From Dyadobacter sp. SG02 (GTDB taxonomy: Bacteria; Bacteroidota; Bacteroidia; Cytophagales; Spirosomataceae), in contig NZ_FNYL01000018.1 in the NCBI RefSeq assembly GCF_900109045.1, forward strand, positions 1-64,000: a stretch of DNA of 64,000 nt, given 5' to 3'. Made by a program: the position numbers and the translations under genes. Under the pieces are notes generated by a model. The model did not search any database and was not told the origin of the DNA. It worked only from the letters and a program-made list of their open reading frames with translations. Shown piece by piece: positions 23,931 to 33,561 of the stretch. Position 1 is the stretch's first letter; each line of letters opens with the position of its first letter.

Positions 23931-26900
23931 TTAGAGACGATGCTTGATCAGAGTACGCTCTACTTGCTGCTTACTTTGCGGCTCATTCTTCTCCTCCCTT
24001 TTCGATCGTCCAGGCTCATTAGACTCAGCTTTGATGCTCATCTCAATCTTTCTGTCAACGTCCTGCAAAGCATTTTTCAGATCTCGAAGTCTATCTTCCT
24101 TTGGCCAAGTCTTATTTGTTGCCGATAAAAGTTGGTCGCGGTTTTTCTCGAGTTCTTTCCTTTTTATGTTGTGTTGTTCGATGAGATTTACAATTTTCTC
24201 AGCATTGACGGCCCGATTTATATACTGTCCGGCGGTTTCTGGCTTATCCGTCGACAGGTTTCCGGAATTATGCAGGTACGTGATGCCATTCTTGGATTTC
24301 ACCTCCCACTTTTTGATCAATTCGTCTTTTCCTGTTGAAAAGTTAAAATCCTTGGTTACCCTCAAGATTAGTTCGAAATTTTGAAAAATGCCGATCTTGT
24401 GCTTTCCGTCGGCAGATATCCTTTTCTGAGACGCTAGCATTTCCTTCCCCACTACGTCTATGTGCTGTTTTCCATTAAGAAGATCCGGTTGGCCATTATT
24501 TGTAAGGCTCCTAAGATGGTCCAGGTCTTTTGTTAAATTAGATGTGATTCTAGTATGTGAATCTACAGAGGATGAGATTTGATCCGCAGCCCTTCGTTGA
24601 GATGATAGATCGTTGGAAAAGATTTTTCGCTCAGCCTCCAATACCGCGATCTGCTTTGTAATCTTTGCTTTCTCCAGAAGATCACGATTGCCTGAAAGCA
24701 GTGCTACATATTCGGCGAAGTTCATGCCATTGGTCTCATCCAAACCACCTTCGTCTATCCTCCTTACCGAAATATTTTGTCTCTTAATTTGTTGGATGAA
24801 TAATGTCTTGGTTTGTAAGAGATTAAACATAAAGTTGTCTAATGTCTTTTCTTTCGCATATATGTAATTTGGTATTTCATTGTTGCCATGGATTTTTGCG
24901 GCAAGATTTCCAGATCTCGCGCCCCGACCAACCCGTTGTTCAAAATCCGAAGGCTTCCAGGGAACATCAAGATGATGCATAGCTACAAGCAGCTTTTGAG
25001 CATTTACTCCAATGCCGAGTTTTTCTGTTGAGCCAATTGTAATGCGGATTTTCCCTTCATTTAGATCTTGGATCATTTTATTTCTTTGCTTATCAGTTTT
25101 TGCATCGTGGATAAAAGAGATTTCACTAGCCGGGATTTTATGTTTGTGGACAAGCTCATCCTTTAAGGCTTGGTATACGGAAAAGTCTCGCGTCGAACCA
25201 GTCGGGGTTCCCAAATCACAGAATACCAACTGAGTGCCTCTAAAATGCATTGAAGAATTATAATGAGAGGCAATTCCCCTTGCTGAAGTTAAGACTTTCG
25301 TCTGTTCTTCATCATTTAGCTCCGGATAAATTAGCCTCATGTCAAGCGCGGCTTTCTTTGAGTAATTGGTGGCAATTAGCATTTTCGCAGTCTCCTCGGA
25401 CTTAGATAGCGGACCCCGACCGATTTTCGCGCCGTCTCCCGTTTTTGCAAAGTCAATTAATTGTTCGTTGAACAGTTCTTGCTGCTCCGATTGAGGAAGA
25501 TTGACTAATTTATGGACCGCACGAGGCCTGTCCACGCCGACCATTTCCGCAGTTCGGAAATCAGTAATTTGGGCATAAAATGCGGCTAGCTCTGGGACTT
25601 TTACGAATTGACGGAATCGAGATTTCTCAATAAGCTGGTTTGTTACTGAATATTCATAATCGGTGGATTTTTTTGAATAGACGGCGAGCCATGAGTCGAA
25701 GTTATCAATCTTCTGCTTTTCTAGTGCCTTAGGTCTTAAGTATTTAAACAGGAGATATAATTCAGTAAGCGAATTTGATATGGGTGTTCCGGACGCGAAT
25801 ATCACACCAGAATCGTTTCCTCTTTTTTCTTGAATTGTCCGCACTGCAAACAACATATTCAATGATCGTTGCGAGCCGGTAGGGTTGCCTAAACCTGCCA
25901 CACGATCGTGTCTGGTGGAAAACAGCAAATTTTTAAATTTGTGGCTTTCATCGACAACTAGGAAATCTATCCCCATTTTTTCGAAATCGATGATATCATC
26001 TTTTTTTGCTTGGATTGAGTCTTGAATCTCATTTAGCTTATTCCTTAACCCTTCTTTGCGTTTCTCGAGTCCTTTTCTAAGTGAGGTGCTAACAGATGAA
26101 CTTCGTCCAAATTCCTCGAGGTCTTTTTCGAGATTGTCGAGTTCTTTGCCTACTATCCGCTTCTGTACGCCCAAACTCTGTGGGATCTTTGAAAACTGGT
26201 CATGTGTTAAGATAATGGCATCCCAGTTTTCGTTGACGATGGACGAGAACAATGCTTCGCGTTTTCCCTTTGTAAAGTCAGTGTCAGTAGGTGCAAGGAC
26301 TTTGGAATTTGGATAAGCTTGGCGAAATGTTTCGCTGATAGCGCCTACATTCGCTTTTAAGCCTAAGATCATCGGTTTGGCGGCCAAACCAAGTCGTTTC
26401 ATTTCATGTGTCGTGACAATCATTGTGAGCGTCTTGCCCGTTCCTACTTCATGGTCTACGAGGCCACCACCATTCTGTAGTAGCATCCAGCTTGCATCCT
26501 TCTGTGACACATACAAACTCTCCAGCCCGACATTTTGAAGCTGCAACCCAGGAAACTGCATGTGAGATCCATCATATGCAGGCTTTACCTCGGAATTAAA
26601 AAGTCGGTTATAACTTTTCTCAATCTCAAATTTGGCTGAATCTGGAAGGGATGTAGCCCAAGAGGAAAACCCATCGCGGATAATTTCTATCTTCTGGGCT
26701 GCAAGCCTGATCTTTTCACTGTCTCGTACTTTTATTTCGTTTCCATTTTCATCCGTCGTTGTATACGTAATGTTTGGCACGGTATCGAGCATGGCATATT
26801 CAAGCAGTGAGATGCCATCATACGTCCGTCTCGACGCTTGGACAGCAAACTCGTTGGATATTTTTGTATTGTGTGAGTATCCGGACCGCCGGATCTCAAA

Positions 26901-29009
26901 CTCGTCTATAGCTGCCGAGTAGACAATGTCAATTTTCTCTCCATAGAATTCACTACCAAATTTGGAGTAGACAGATGGATCTACCCATCTTTCCCCTAAT
27001 CCCAAATCCAGTTCGTCGAACGGAATTTTCTCAGGAATGACGGATTTTAGATATGCTATTGATTCCTCTATCTCCTTGTTTTCAGTAGGGAGATAGGTCT
27101 CAAAATTTTCCAGCTTTTCCACCACGTTTCCAGAACCAAGCCTATCCTTAATAATAAACTCATTTTCGGCTGGAGAGAAGTAGATATTTCCTCTCAGCGC
27201 CTCACGAACTTCATTTGGAGTTTGGCGACTTTGATCTGCAATGTATTCTAGATCAACCTTTCCAAATCTGTTCAACGATGAACTCAGCGCTTCGAGGGGA
27301 GTTTTTTCGTTTGCAAGATTTTTCGCGATGTGGACGGGAGCACTAAATATGTCTGTTTTTTGATATACACCTTGCTCCTGGTTGAATTTTTCAAGCGACA
27401 ACAGTTGCTTCCCGAAGGTTTCGTCGAGCAACACTGTATCAATGTTATTTCTATTTTTTAGTGGGCCAAACTTGGCCACAAATTTATCATACTTATCATT
27501 GAGGATCTCCCGGTTTTCAAAATCTTCGATTTGACGATCTCGTTCTGCAACAAGGAGTTTACTGTATGCTGTTTTAATGTCAAGCAAAAGGGACCATTTC
27601 TCCTTCTGTGAGTTGTTCAAATAGATATCTTCTAACGTATATATACCATGGTTAGATTTAGGGCCTACTTTTGCAAGCTGCCCGTCTTGCATTACAATCG
27701 CACCAGGTAGCGGTTGGGAGTCATTCTTATCCGGTTTAAATTCTCGCACCCTCGGGGCGGTAAAAATATCAAACAGGCTTAACTGGCCACTGCTATGTTG
27801 ACTATGATTTCGCTTCGGCTTTTGCTTACTCGCCGATTGGGTATTTATGGAATGACGGTGTATAGTCGCTCTATTGAACAGTTTTTCGTCGAAACGTAAA
27901 CGCAGGTCTTCTGTAATCGTAGGTTCGAGGTCGCGCGCTACACCGAGGCTGCCGCCCTCGTGGTGATATTTGTTTGTATCCTTGCCGTATTGATCCGTTC
28001 CCCTGGTTTGTGAGGTATATATTATTTTATCCGGATTCGCTGCGAAATAAAGATTTTGTCTGATGCCTTCAATCTCATCAGTTTTACAGAAAGCAGATTC
28101 ATGGGCCGAAAAGGATGAAGCTCCAATGGGCGACTGCCTTCTTTGGAGAATTATCAGGTCCGACCCAGCCTCAGTGCCTGCTGCCTCAAATAGATTGTGA
28201 GGAAGCCGGACAGCACTTACCAAACTTGCTTGCTCAAGTGCCTTCGTGCGAAATTCTTCATTGGCCGCAGTGTCAGCGAAGTTACTCGTTGTAATGATTG
28301 CAATTAATCCACCTGGTTTTACCAAGTCGATCGATTTCAATAGAAAGTAGTTATGGATATATTTTGTAGACGCGGCTTCGACCTTTCCTTTTCTTGCAAA
28401 CTCAGGGTCATAGACAGGGATCGAACCGAAAGGAATGTTGCTCGTCACTATATCGAACTCGCTACGCAAATCAGGCCCTGCGCGTTCAAACCCTTCGTTT
28501 CTGACTATTGCTTTATTATCGGATAACTTTGATTGTAAAATCAAGCCTGTCATCAAGTCTTTTTCAAATGATACCGACCTGGAAATACGGTGATCTTGCT
28601 CGAATGCAGACAGAAATGCTCCATTTCCGGCACTGGGGTCAAGAAAGCTTTTAATTTCCACACCATTTGATCCCAAGCTCTTGGATATAGCCGATACAAC
28701 GGGCGAGGGTGTGTAATAGCTACTGAGCACACTGTTTTTTGCAGACGATACATACTCGGATTTTAACTCAGGCTCAAATTCTTGCAATAAGTCATGAAGC
28801 TCCTGAATGTAGGGCCGGTATCGCATTTTCTTTCCAGCCCATTGTTGTTCATTTCCTGGGTCCAACAGGATTTCGTTAATCCCCCCCCACCCTTGGTATT
28901 GATTGATAACCTCCAGTTCTCGATCGGTGGGTCGGCGGGCCTCTTTCTTAACTTGAAATGCAGCCGATATCGCCGCTAAATTAGATTCTAGCGCTTCAAA
29001 CTTGTTCAT
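23931..29009 (-). CDS. giant N6-methylase plus SNF2-type helicase, DarB-like antirestriction protein
   Basis: 1692 residues. The N-terminal third is an N6-adenine methylase-like domain, with SAM motif DPSAGNGAF (about 125) and a catalytic motif reading TSNIPFGS (about 190) where N-P-P-F/Y is usual. The middle and C-terminal parts are a superfamily 2 helicase: Walker A VGTGKT (about 860), DESHKF box (about 1020), SGTPISN (about 1075) and motif VI QRVGRGARSGN (about 1363). A charged coiled-coil tail follows. This order matches phage P1 DarB and its plasmid relatives, which protect incoming DNA from restriction. Such proteins are common on large Bacteroidota conjugative elements. It ends about 245 bp from the toxin operon and lies downstream of rep on the same strand. 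The variant NIPF motif leaves methylase activity uncertain. Confidence 0.85.
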   Translation of the reverse strand: MNKFEALESNLAAISAAFQVKKEARRPTDRELEVINQYQGWGGINEILLDPGNEQQWAGKKMRYRPYIQELHDLLQEFEPELKSEYVSSAKNSVLSSYYTPSPVVSAISKSLGSNGVEIKSFLDPSAGNGAFLSAFEQDHRISRSVSFEKDLMTGLILQSKLSDNKAIVRNEGFERAGPDLRSEFDIVTSNIPFGSIPVYDPEFARKGKVEAASTKYIHNYFLLKSIDLVKPGGLIAIITTSNFADTAANEEFRTKALEQASLVSAVRLPHNLFEAAGTEAGSDLIILQRRQSPIGASSFSAHESAFCKTDEIEGIRQNLYFAANPDKIIYTSQTRGTDQYGKDTNKYHHEGGSLGVARDLEPTITEDLRLRFDEKLFNRATIHRHSINTQSASKQKPKRNHSQHSSGQLSLFDIFTAPRVREFKPDKNDSQPLPGAIVMQDGQLAKVGPKSNHGIYTLEDIYLNNSQKEKWSLLLDIKTAYSKLLVAERDRQIEDFENREILNDKYDKFVAKFGPLKNRNNIDTVLLDETFGKQLLSLEKFNQEQGVYQKTDIFSAPVHIAKNLANEKTPLEALSSSLNRFGKVDLEYIADQSRQTPNEVREALRGNIYFSPAENEFIIKDRLGSGNVVEKLENFETYLPTENKEIEESIAYLKSVIPEKIPFDELDLGLGERWVDPSVYSKFGSEFYGEKIDIVYSAAIDEFEIRRSGYSHNTKISNEFAVQASRRTYDGISLLEYAMLDTVPNITYTTTDENGNEIKVRDSEKIRLAAQKIEIIRDGFSSWATSLPDSAKFEIEKSYNRLFNSEVKPAYDGSHMQFPGLQLQNVGLESLYVSQKDASWMLLQNGGGLVDHEVGTGKTLTMIVTTHEMKRLGLAAKPMILGLKANVGAISETFRQAYPNSKVLAPTDTDFTKGKREALFSSIVNENWDAIILTHDQFSKIPQSLGVQKRIVGKELDNLEKDLEEFGRSSSVSTSLRKGLEKRKEGLRNKLNEIQDSIQAKKDDIIDFEKMGIDFLVVDESHKFKNLLFSTRHDRVAGLGNPTGSQRSLNMLFAVRTIQEKRGNDSGVIFASGTPISNSLTELYLLFKYLRPKALEKQKIDNFDSWLAVYSKKSTDYEYSVTNQLIEKSRFRQFVKVPELAAFYAQITDFRTAEMVGVDRPRAVHKLVNLPQSEQQELFNEQLIDFAKTGDGAKIGRGPLSKSEETAKMLIATNYSKKAALDMRLIYPELNDEEQTKVLTSARGIASHYNSSMHFRGTQLVFCDLGTPTGSTRDFSVYQALKDELVHKHKIPASEISFIHDAKTDKQRNKMIQDLNEGKIRITIGSTEKLGIGVNAQKLLVAMHHLDVPWKPSDFEQRVGRGARSGNLAAKIHGNNEIPNYIYAKEKTLDNFMFNLLQTKTLFIQQIKRQNISVRRIDEGGLDETNGMNFAEYVALLSGNRDLLEKAKITKQIAVLEAERKIFSNDLSSQRRAADQISSSVDSHTRITSNLTKDLDHLRSLTNNGQPDLLNGKQHIDVVGKEMLASQKRISADGKHKIGIFQNFELILRVTKDFNFSTGKDELIKKWEVKSKNGITYLHNSGNLSTDKPETAGQYINRAVNAEKIVNLIEQHNIKRKELEKNRDQLLSATNKTWPKEDRLRDLKNALQDVDRKIEMSIKAESNEPGRSKREEKNEPQSKQQVERTLIKHRL

Positions 29010-29052
29010 ATAGTGAGTATTGGACTGGACTTTCTATGGGCATATGAGAGCC

Positions 29053-29487
29053 CTAACTGTCTTTACGTGACAGTAGCAAGGCGATGGCAAGTGATTTAGC
29101 TTGTTTTCGGATTAAATCCGTATTTGATGTCTCGATAGCAGCGACATAATTTGCAATCTCTTGCTTGTTTTTCAACGCAGCCGCATATATTTCAGATGGC
29201 GAATCTGGAATTCTGATGCCGCTTTCTCTCTGAACGCTGTCTGCATTAGAATCGAGAAAACTCTTTAAGTAGGAATATGGTGAAGCTATATCGTCTAGGG
29301 TTTCTCTTAGACTGATTTGAGTTGCTTCAAGGACATTTACTCCGGAAATATCCAGAGCAATGAACTTATCGATGCAACTCTTAGTAAGGTCGCTAAGAAT
29401 TGCTGGGTCGGAGAGTAAATCGGGATTATTGACGGACAAATAATCGAAGATTTTCTGGGCAAAATATCCGTTTTCGACTTCTTCCAT
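29053..29487 (-). CDS. hypothetical protein between rep and the methylase-helicase
   Basis: 144 residues, helical, acidic N-terminus (MEEVENGYFAQKIFDYL). No recognised domain. It starts 2 bp after the rep stop codon, so it is almost certainly co-transcribed with rep, and it is followed after 43 bp by the methylase-helicase gene. It may help in replication control or partition, but nothing in the sequence proves this. Confidence 0.65.
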   Translation of the reverse strand: MEEVENGYFAQKIFDYLSVNNPDLLSDPAILSDLTKSCIDKFIALDISGVNVLEATQISLRETLDDIASPYSYLKSFLDSNADSVQRESGIRIPDSPSEIYAAALKNKQEIANYVAAIETSNTDLIRKQAKSLAIALLLSRKDS

Positions 29488-29489
29488 GG

Positions 29490-30497
29490 CTAATTCACGT
29501 TGAAGGTTTTTGCCGCATAGGCCCCTAAATTTCTTATACTTCCGTCTCTTTTTTGATTTCTCATGTCGTATAGCTTTTTACGGATATCTTCTTCGGAGAA
29601 ATTCTGTAAGGCCTTAATAGCTTGATCTTTTCTCAACCCAAATTCAGTTGTAAGCGCTGTGAAGATTGTTTCGTTCAGTTGAATCTGCTTATTCAGGTTG
29701 GTAACCCTAAAGATTAGCGTCTCAACGGGTTTCCGGCCACGGCCAGCCTTTTGTCCGAGTATTTCCTCATAATCAAAGTTGATGTCAACACCTTCGAAGT
29801 TGTTGATTTCCTCCCTGGACTTTTCAAGTACAACGCTACGGAAGATAGCATAGTTGGCATAAGTGTCTTTCCCTTTTTCATCAATGATGCCCAACTTATA
29901 CTTCAGCTCCCTGACGGGAATTCGGAACTCTGGATTATTGAAACTTTTATGCATTGAGAGAATTTCAAAAAGGCGCTTAGAGTACTTGCCGGATAAATTA
30001 AGGGCCGTGTCGAGTTGCATAGATGTGAACCGCTCTCTTAGCTCGATATAATAAGGCCGAATTTTTTCTGAGAGTGTTATCTCAATAATGCCTTCGCCCT
30101 TTAGGTAGGTGGCAGACGATAGAAACGTTGTGTGGAAGTAATTTCCTTTTATGTCCTCGGTTTCAATCAGGCGAGAGTTCAATTTTTTAGTGGCTGCAAT
30201 GAAGTCTGATGGTCTGATTTGCTTGTCAGTCATACGCATAAGCTTCGTTCCTGAAATTCTATAAGCCTTCCCAGCGGCATCATTAGCCTTGACTTCGGCC
30301 ATCAGCATGTAAATGATATTCTTCTCCAGGGCGCTCATTTCATATCGGCCCATAGTAATTACATTTGATTGTACTATCTTAGTTTCAGTCCGCGGGGGTT
30401 GTGGGCGATTCTCCGAGCCACTTTTGTTGATGAACTCCTGTATTTCTTCCAGTTGAAACAGTGAAGCCTGTGTGGATTGATCCCCCGTTTTGCCCAT
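29490..30497 (-). CDS. rep: RepB/Rep_3-family plasmid replication initiator
   Basis: 335 residues. Residues about 40-270 match the two winged-helix domains of Rep_3 initiators: MSALEKNIIYMLMAEV, later LNLSGKYSKRLFEILS and FRIPVRELKYKLGI. These proteins bind iterons and open the origin. Consistently, eight copies of an iteron lie immediately upstream (30711-31370) and the start codon faces them. It heads a minus-strand operon with the 144-residue protein and possibly the methylase-helicase. The first 40 residues (MGKTGDQSTQ...) are low-complexity and variable in the family. The pairing of Rep with iterons is strong evidence of a real replicon in this window. Confidence 0.88.
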   Translation of the reverse strand: MGKTGDQSTQASLFQLEEIQEFINKSGSENRPQPPRTETKIVQSNVITMGRYEMSALEKNIIYMLMAEVKANDAAGKAYRISGTKLMRMTDKQIRPSDFIAATKKLNSRLIETEDIKGNYFHTTFLSSATYLKGEGIIEITLSEKIRPYYIELRERFTSMQLDTALNLSGKYSKRLFEILSMHKSFNNPEFRIPVRELKYKLGIIDEKGKDTYANYAIFRSVVLEKSREEINNFEGVDINFDYEEILGQKAGRGRKPVETLIFRVTNLNKQIQLNETIFTALTTEFGLRKDQAIKALQNFSEEDIRKKLYDMRNQKRDGSIRNLGAYAAKTFNVN

Positions 30498-30710
30498 ATC
30501 TCGCTTGATTTATTTTGTTAAGTCCTTTTGCGAAATTAACAAAATAAGCAGGAGAAACAACAATTTATAGCAGAATTTGGTGGATAAAAATTAAGTTTTT
30601 TAATCTTGCTTGAAGTTAATAACCTGTTAACCAATTAATTGGCTAATTATATAATTTTAAATTTATAATTTTTAAAAAGTAAAATTTTCCGCGAATTGTA
30701 TCGCTCCGAA

Positions 30711-31370
30711 CTGAGCTTTTTTAAGTTAAACAACGCCTCATGCTGAGCTTTTTTAAGTTAATAAGACTGCTTTGCTGAGTTTTTTTAGCATTAATACTGA
30801 GTTTTTTTAGCATTAATGCTGAGTTTTTTTAAGTTTTTTTGCTTATAATTATCTGTTTATCAGGCTCTTGTGGAGCCTTCAAATAAGAATCAAAAAATGT
30901 AAAATCTCTCTCAAATTTTGAATGAAACAAATTGGGAAAAGAATCTGAAAACTAAAAATTTAGTTTTCCCGAATTATATTTGGCTAGGCCAAATTATATT
31001 TCGAGAACAAAAAAGAGCGTCGGGTGACAGCCCGGCGCTCAGAATCTCAACTCATTGCTAATTGACTTAGCTCAGAATCAATCGCAAGTTAGGCATGATA
31101 TAGGATTTATCCTGTTTTTGTTCTGATTTGGAGAATATCTGCCTGAGTTTTTTTAAGTTTTTTACGTTGGGTCTTCCCAAAAGCTATAAGCTAACTCCTA
31201 TCTGCAATGCAAGTAATTGATCTTTAGAGAGAAAGACGCTTTTTCGCCCACTTGTTACTCAACATAATCTCACTCTTGGGACACCGGTGTGCGACTGAGT
31301 TTTTTTAAGTTTTTAAACGCCGCTTAACAAGAAGCTAATCAGTTGCCGATGACTGAGTTTTTTTAAGTTT
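30711..31370 (+). repeat. eight iterons, CTGAGTTTTTTTAAGTT type
   Basis: Copies start at 30711, 30743, 30775, 30797, 30819, 31143, 31295 and 31353, all in the same orientation. The first two have C in place of one T (CTGAGCTTTTTTAAGTT), and those at 30775 and 30797 end AGCATTA. Spacing is 32, 32, 22 and 22 bp in the first five; the last three are scattered. Two more copies lie at 50328 and 50474. Confidence 0.85.
31015..31040. terminator. GC-rich hairpin in the origin region
   Basis: GAGCGTCGGG pairs with CCCGGCGCTC through 10 bp (one G-T pair), loop TGACAG. It separates the first five iterons from the last three. It could terminate transcription or act as a single-strand initiation or regulatory hairpin. 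Confidence 0.5.
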
Positions 31371-31491
31371 TTTCTATTTACTTGTGCCCTCAGTGGCAGT
31401 GACTTACAGCGATCCTGTCGTGCGCGCAGTTAAATATTACTAAACATTATCAGTGCTTGACTAAATCTGGGTGCTGTTGATCAACTTATGA

Positions 31492-31971
31492 TTACTTGAC
31501 GGTTATCTTTTTAGAAAAAGACCGTTCATTATTTCCTTCGTCGACGGCAGTCAAAGCTATGGTGTATGTACCAGAGCTAATCGGTAAATAATTTAGACGA
31601 ACTACTTTCCCTTTGAAATCAGCATAAGGAATCGATATTTTATCTCCCATCCTGTACTCAGTGCCTTTGTAGGTGACGCTTGCATCGATGTTGCTTGGCA
31701 ACGAGAAGCCGAAGGTATATGAAATCGAACTTTTAGAGAAGTCCAGTTGATTCACATACAATTCTACAAAGGCCTTTTTTCCTTTTGAGATCGTGTCGTT
31801 CTTGACAACTATTGAGTCAGCGTCAAGGAATCGATAAGAAAAATTATAATCGGGATAGCCAGGATGGGCTACATTATCTAATTTCTCGACTTCCAAGTTT
31901 CCCTCACAGGCCCATAATGTCAAAGCTGCAAGAAGGATTATGATGAATTGGTTCCCTTTCATTTCTTTCAT
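31492..31971 (-). CDS. traQ: TraQ-like conjugal transfer lipoprotein (DUF3872 type)
   Basis: 159 residues with a lipoprotein signal (IIILLAALTLWAC, then EGNLEVEK). The mature part contains beta strands and YxIALTAVDEGNNERSFSKK-like ending, in keeping with the small TraQ/DUF3872 proteins at the end of CTnDOT-type tra operons. It is the last gene of the minus-strand T4SS operon, 1 bp after traO. TraQ function is not known in detail; it is probably an envelope component. Confidence 0.7.
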   Translation of the reverse strand: MKEMKGNQFIIILLAALTLWACEGNLEVEKLDNVAHPGYPDYNFSYRFLDADSIVVKNDTISKGKKAFVELYVNQLDFSKSSISYTFGFSLPSNIDASVTYKGTEYRMGDKISIPYADFKGKVVRLNYLPISSGTYTIALTAVDEGNNERSFSKKITVK

Positions 31972-31972
31972 T

Positions 31973-32551
31973 TTATCTGTTGATTCTGTATGAAAATCCT
32001 AACTCTGTGGTGAATGGTTTGATCGTGCTTTTTGGGTGCCAGATTTGGCGACATTGGATAACAAAAGCGCCAATCTCAATTTCGACGGCGGGGTTTACGG
32101 TGAGTAGGAATCTACTTTTATTGTTAACCTTGAATTCATCAATAATAGAGACATTATTGTTGATACTTTCGTACAGGACTCCGGCAGCAGGGACTAGGTT
32201 GACATATAGCACCCTGTCCCTAGACTTGAAAAGCTTAAATTGATAGCCAGTTGTTAATCCATAATGTCTTACAGGGAGTGTTTTTGCCTTTCCAAGGGTA
32301 TCTAAGTTGTAAGCGTAATATTTTTGGCGAAACTCAAGTGAAAACCGCAATGCATTCTCATTTCGGTCGTACTTTCCTGTGGTTACCCCAGCCCAAAAGC
32401 CCGACTGATCTTCTCCGGGGGAAAAATTTGTTCCATCAACAAAGCCGGCGGCAAGGTCGAGGAACCTCGTTCCTTTTATGTGTATTTGGGCAGTTGCTGC
32501 TTGTTGAAGCATAGCCATGATTATCAGTAAGGTTATAGCTTTGGCTCTCAT
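31973..32551 (-). CDS. traO: TraO-like conjugal transfer protein
   Basis: 192 residues with a signal peptide (LLIIMAMLQQAATAQ). The mature protein looks like a small outer-membrane beta-barrel (alternating aromatic strands such as FWAGVTTGKYD, FSLEFRQKYYAYNL, ending LGFSYRINR). Size, signal peptide and place between traN and traQ match TraO. It lies 7 bp after traN and 1 bp before traQ. Confidence 0.78.
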   Translation of the reverse strand: MRAKAITLLIIMAMLQQAATAQIHIKGTRFLDLAAGFVDGTNFSPGEDQSGFWAGVTTGKYDRNENALRFSLEFRQKYYAYNLDTLGKAKTLPVRHYGLTTGYQFKLFKSRDRVLYVNLVPAAGVLYESINNNVSIIDEFKVNNKSRFLLTVNPAVEIEIGAFVIQCRQIWHPKSTIKPFTTELGFSYRINR

Positions 32552-32558
32552 GATCTTG

Positions 32559-33521
32559 TTAGATGTTTTTGGTTCTTAAAAGCGTATCGTTATCAATTTT
32601 GAATTTCATGTGTCTACCGCCTTTTCTCTCGTAAACCTCAATTTCAAGTAATTTTCCGTCGGTCAACGTTATACGAGGAATCGCTATGACCTTTGTGGTT
32701 CGAGAAGTGTATGGTACCTGCGCGTTGTTGACCGGGTATATTCCAACGACATTGAGCTCTTCTTCTTGGACTGCGGTGCGTTTAACCTGGTTCCTATCCC
32801 GCATGAAAACCTTTACGAAATCGAGTGTATAGGGCATAAGCGATGAGTTTTCGATTTCCAGCTTAAAATATATCAATTCATCCTCCTGATAGACGCCTTT
32901 GAGAAGGGTGCGAAGTCCGTCTTTTTTGGCACCAATGTGCTTTATAAAACCTTTGTAGTCTGATACTTTCAAGCAATTTGTCTTCACAGCTTCCTCGTTG
33001 TATACTCCACCACCGAGTACATATGCATTAGGAGATGAATTTGATGATAGTCCAATTCCCAGATGTTTGGTGGCCATCTCGTCGGCAATGACATTGTTGC
33101 TGATGTTGATTGTTACGACATCTGGATTGTCATTGTAGCGAACGAGAAAACTGTACAGGCCGCCGTCTTCGGTGAGCACTGTCATGTTTGTCTCATCATA
33201 GAACCCTTTAACATCGGCCTTAACTCGAAGGATATTTTGAACTGGATCAGGAACCGTGGCAATAACGACGTCACTCCCGGCGTCGAAATCTACAATCCTC
33301 GAGGGAAAGACAATGTGCGTTGTCTTAGCAAACGAGAGCTCGACCGGATAGCTTCCTCGTATCGATGATGCGGCGATCGGTAGCATATAGGGATTTGCTT
33401 TCAACCGTATATCTGTATACGTCCGTATTGAATTAGGTACAACCAGTGAGCTGTCAGTGTTCTGGCCGTGGATTTTGCTTACAATTGAAAATAGCGAGAT
33501 TAGCAGCATGAGCTTCTTCAT
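32559..33521 (-). CDS. traN: TraN (DUF4138), VirB9-like conjugation protein
   Basis: 320 residues, signal peptide at MKKLMLLISLFSIVSKIHGQ. The N-terminal half has the typical pattern of DUF4138 TraN: FAKTTHIVFPSRIVDFDAGS, then DPVQNILRVKADVKGF and TNMTVLTEDGGLYSFLVRYN, which matches the TrbG/VirB9 logic of a periplasmic core protein. In this operon it follows traM, as in CTnDOT. It should form the outer-membrane core of the T4SS together with TraM and TraO. Confidence 0.88.
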   Translation of the reverse strand: MKKLMLLISLFSIVSKIHGQNTDSSLVVPNSIRTYTDIRLKANPYMLPIAASSIRGSYPVELSFAKTTHIVFPSRIVDFDAGSDVVIATVPDPVQNILRVKADVKGFYDETNMTVLTEDGGLYSFLVRYNDNPDVVTINISNNVIADEMATKHLGIGLSSNSSPNAYVLGGGVYNEEAVKTNCLKVSDYKGFIKHIGAKKDGLRTLLKGVYQEDELIYFKLEIENSSLMPYTLDFVKVFMRDRNQVKRTAVQEEELNVVGIYPVNNAQVPYTSRTTKVIAIPRITLTDGKLLEIEVYERKGGRHMKFKIDNDTLLRTKNI

Positions 33522-33561
33522 GTCGAATGCGAATTTTAAGATTGATGTTTTTAAGATTGTC

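Larger units (their letters stand above)
30498..31491. other. origin region, non-coding (oriV)
   Basis: About 1 kb with no gene. It holds the iterons, a very AT-rich stretch next to rep (about 30590-30680, with a CCAATTAATTGG palindrome at 30631-30642), an inverted repeat around TTTGGCTAGGCCAAA (30979-30993) and a GC-rich hairpin (31015-31040). The layout (initiator gene, AT-rich DNA, iterons) is that of an iteron-controlled plasmid origin. Confidence 0.75.

Noticed and set aside
30711-31370. CRISPR-like array
   Set aside because: Repeats are short (17 bp), T-rich and irregularly spaced, without unique spacers of constant length or cas genes. They fit iterons next to a Rep_3-type initiator.
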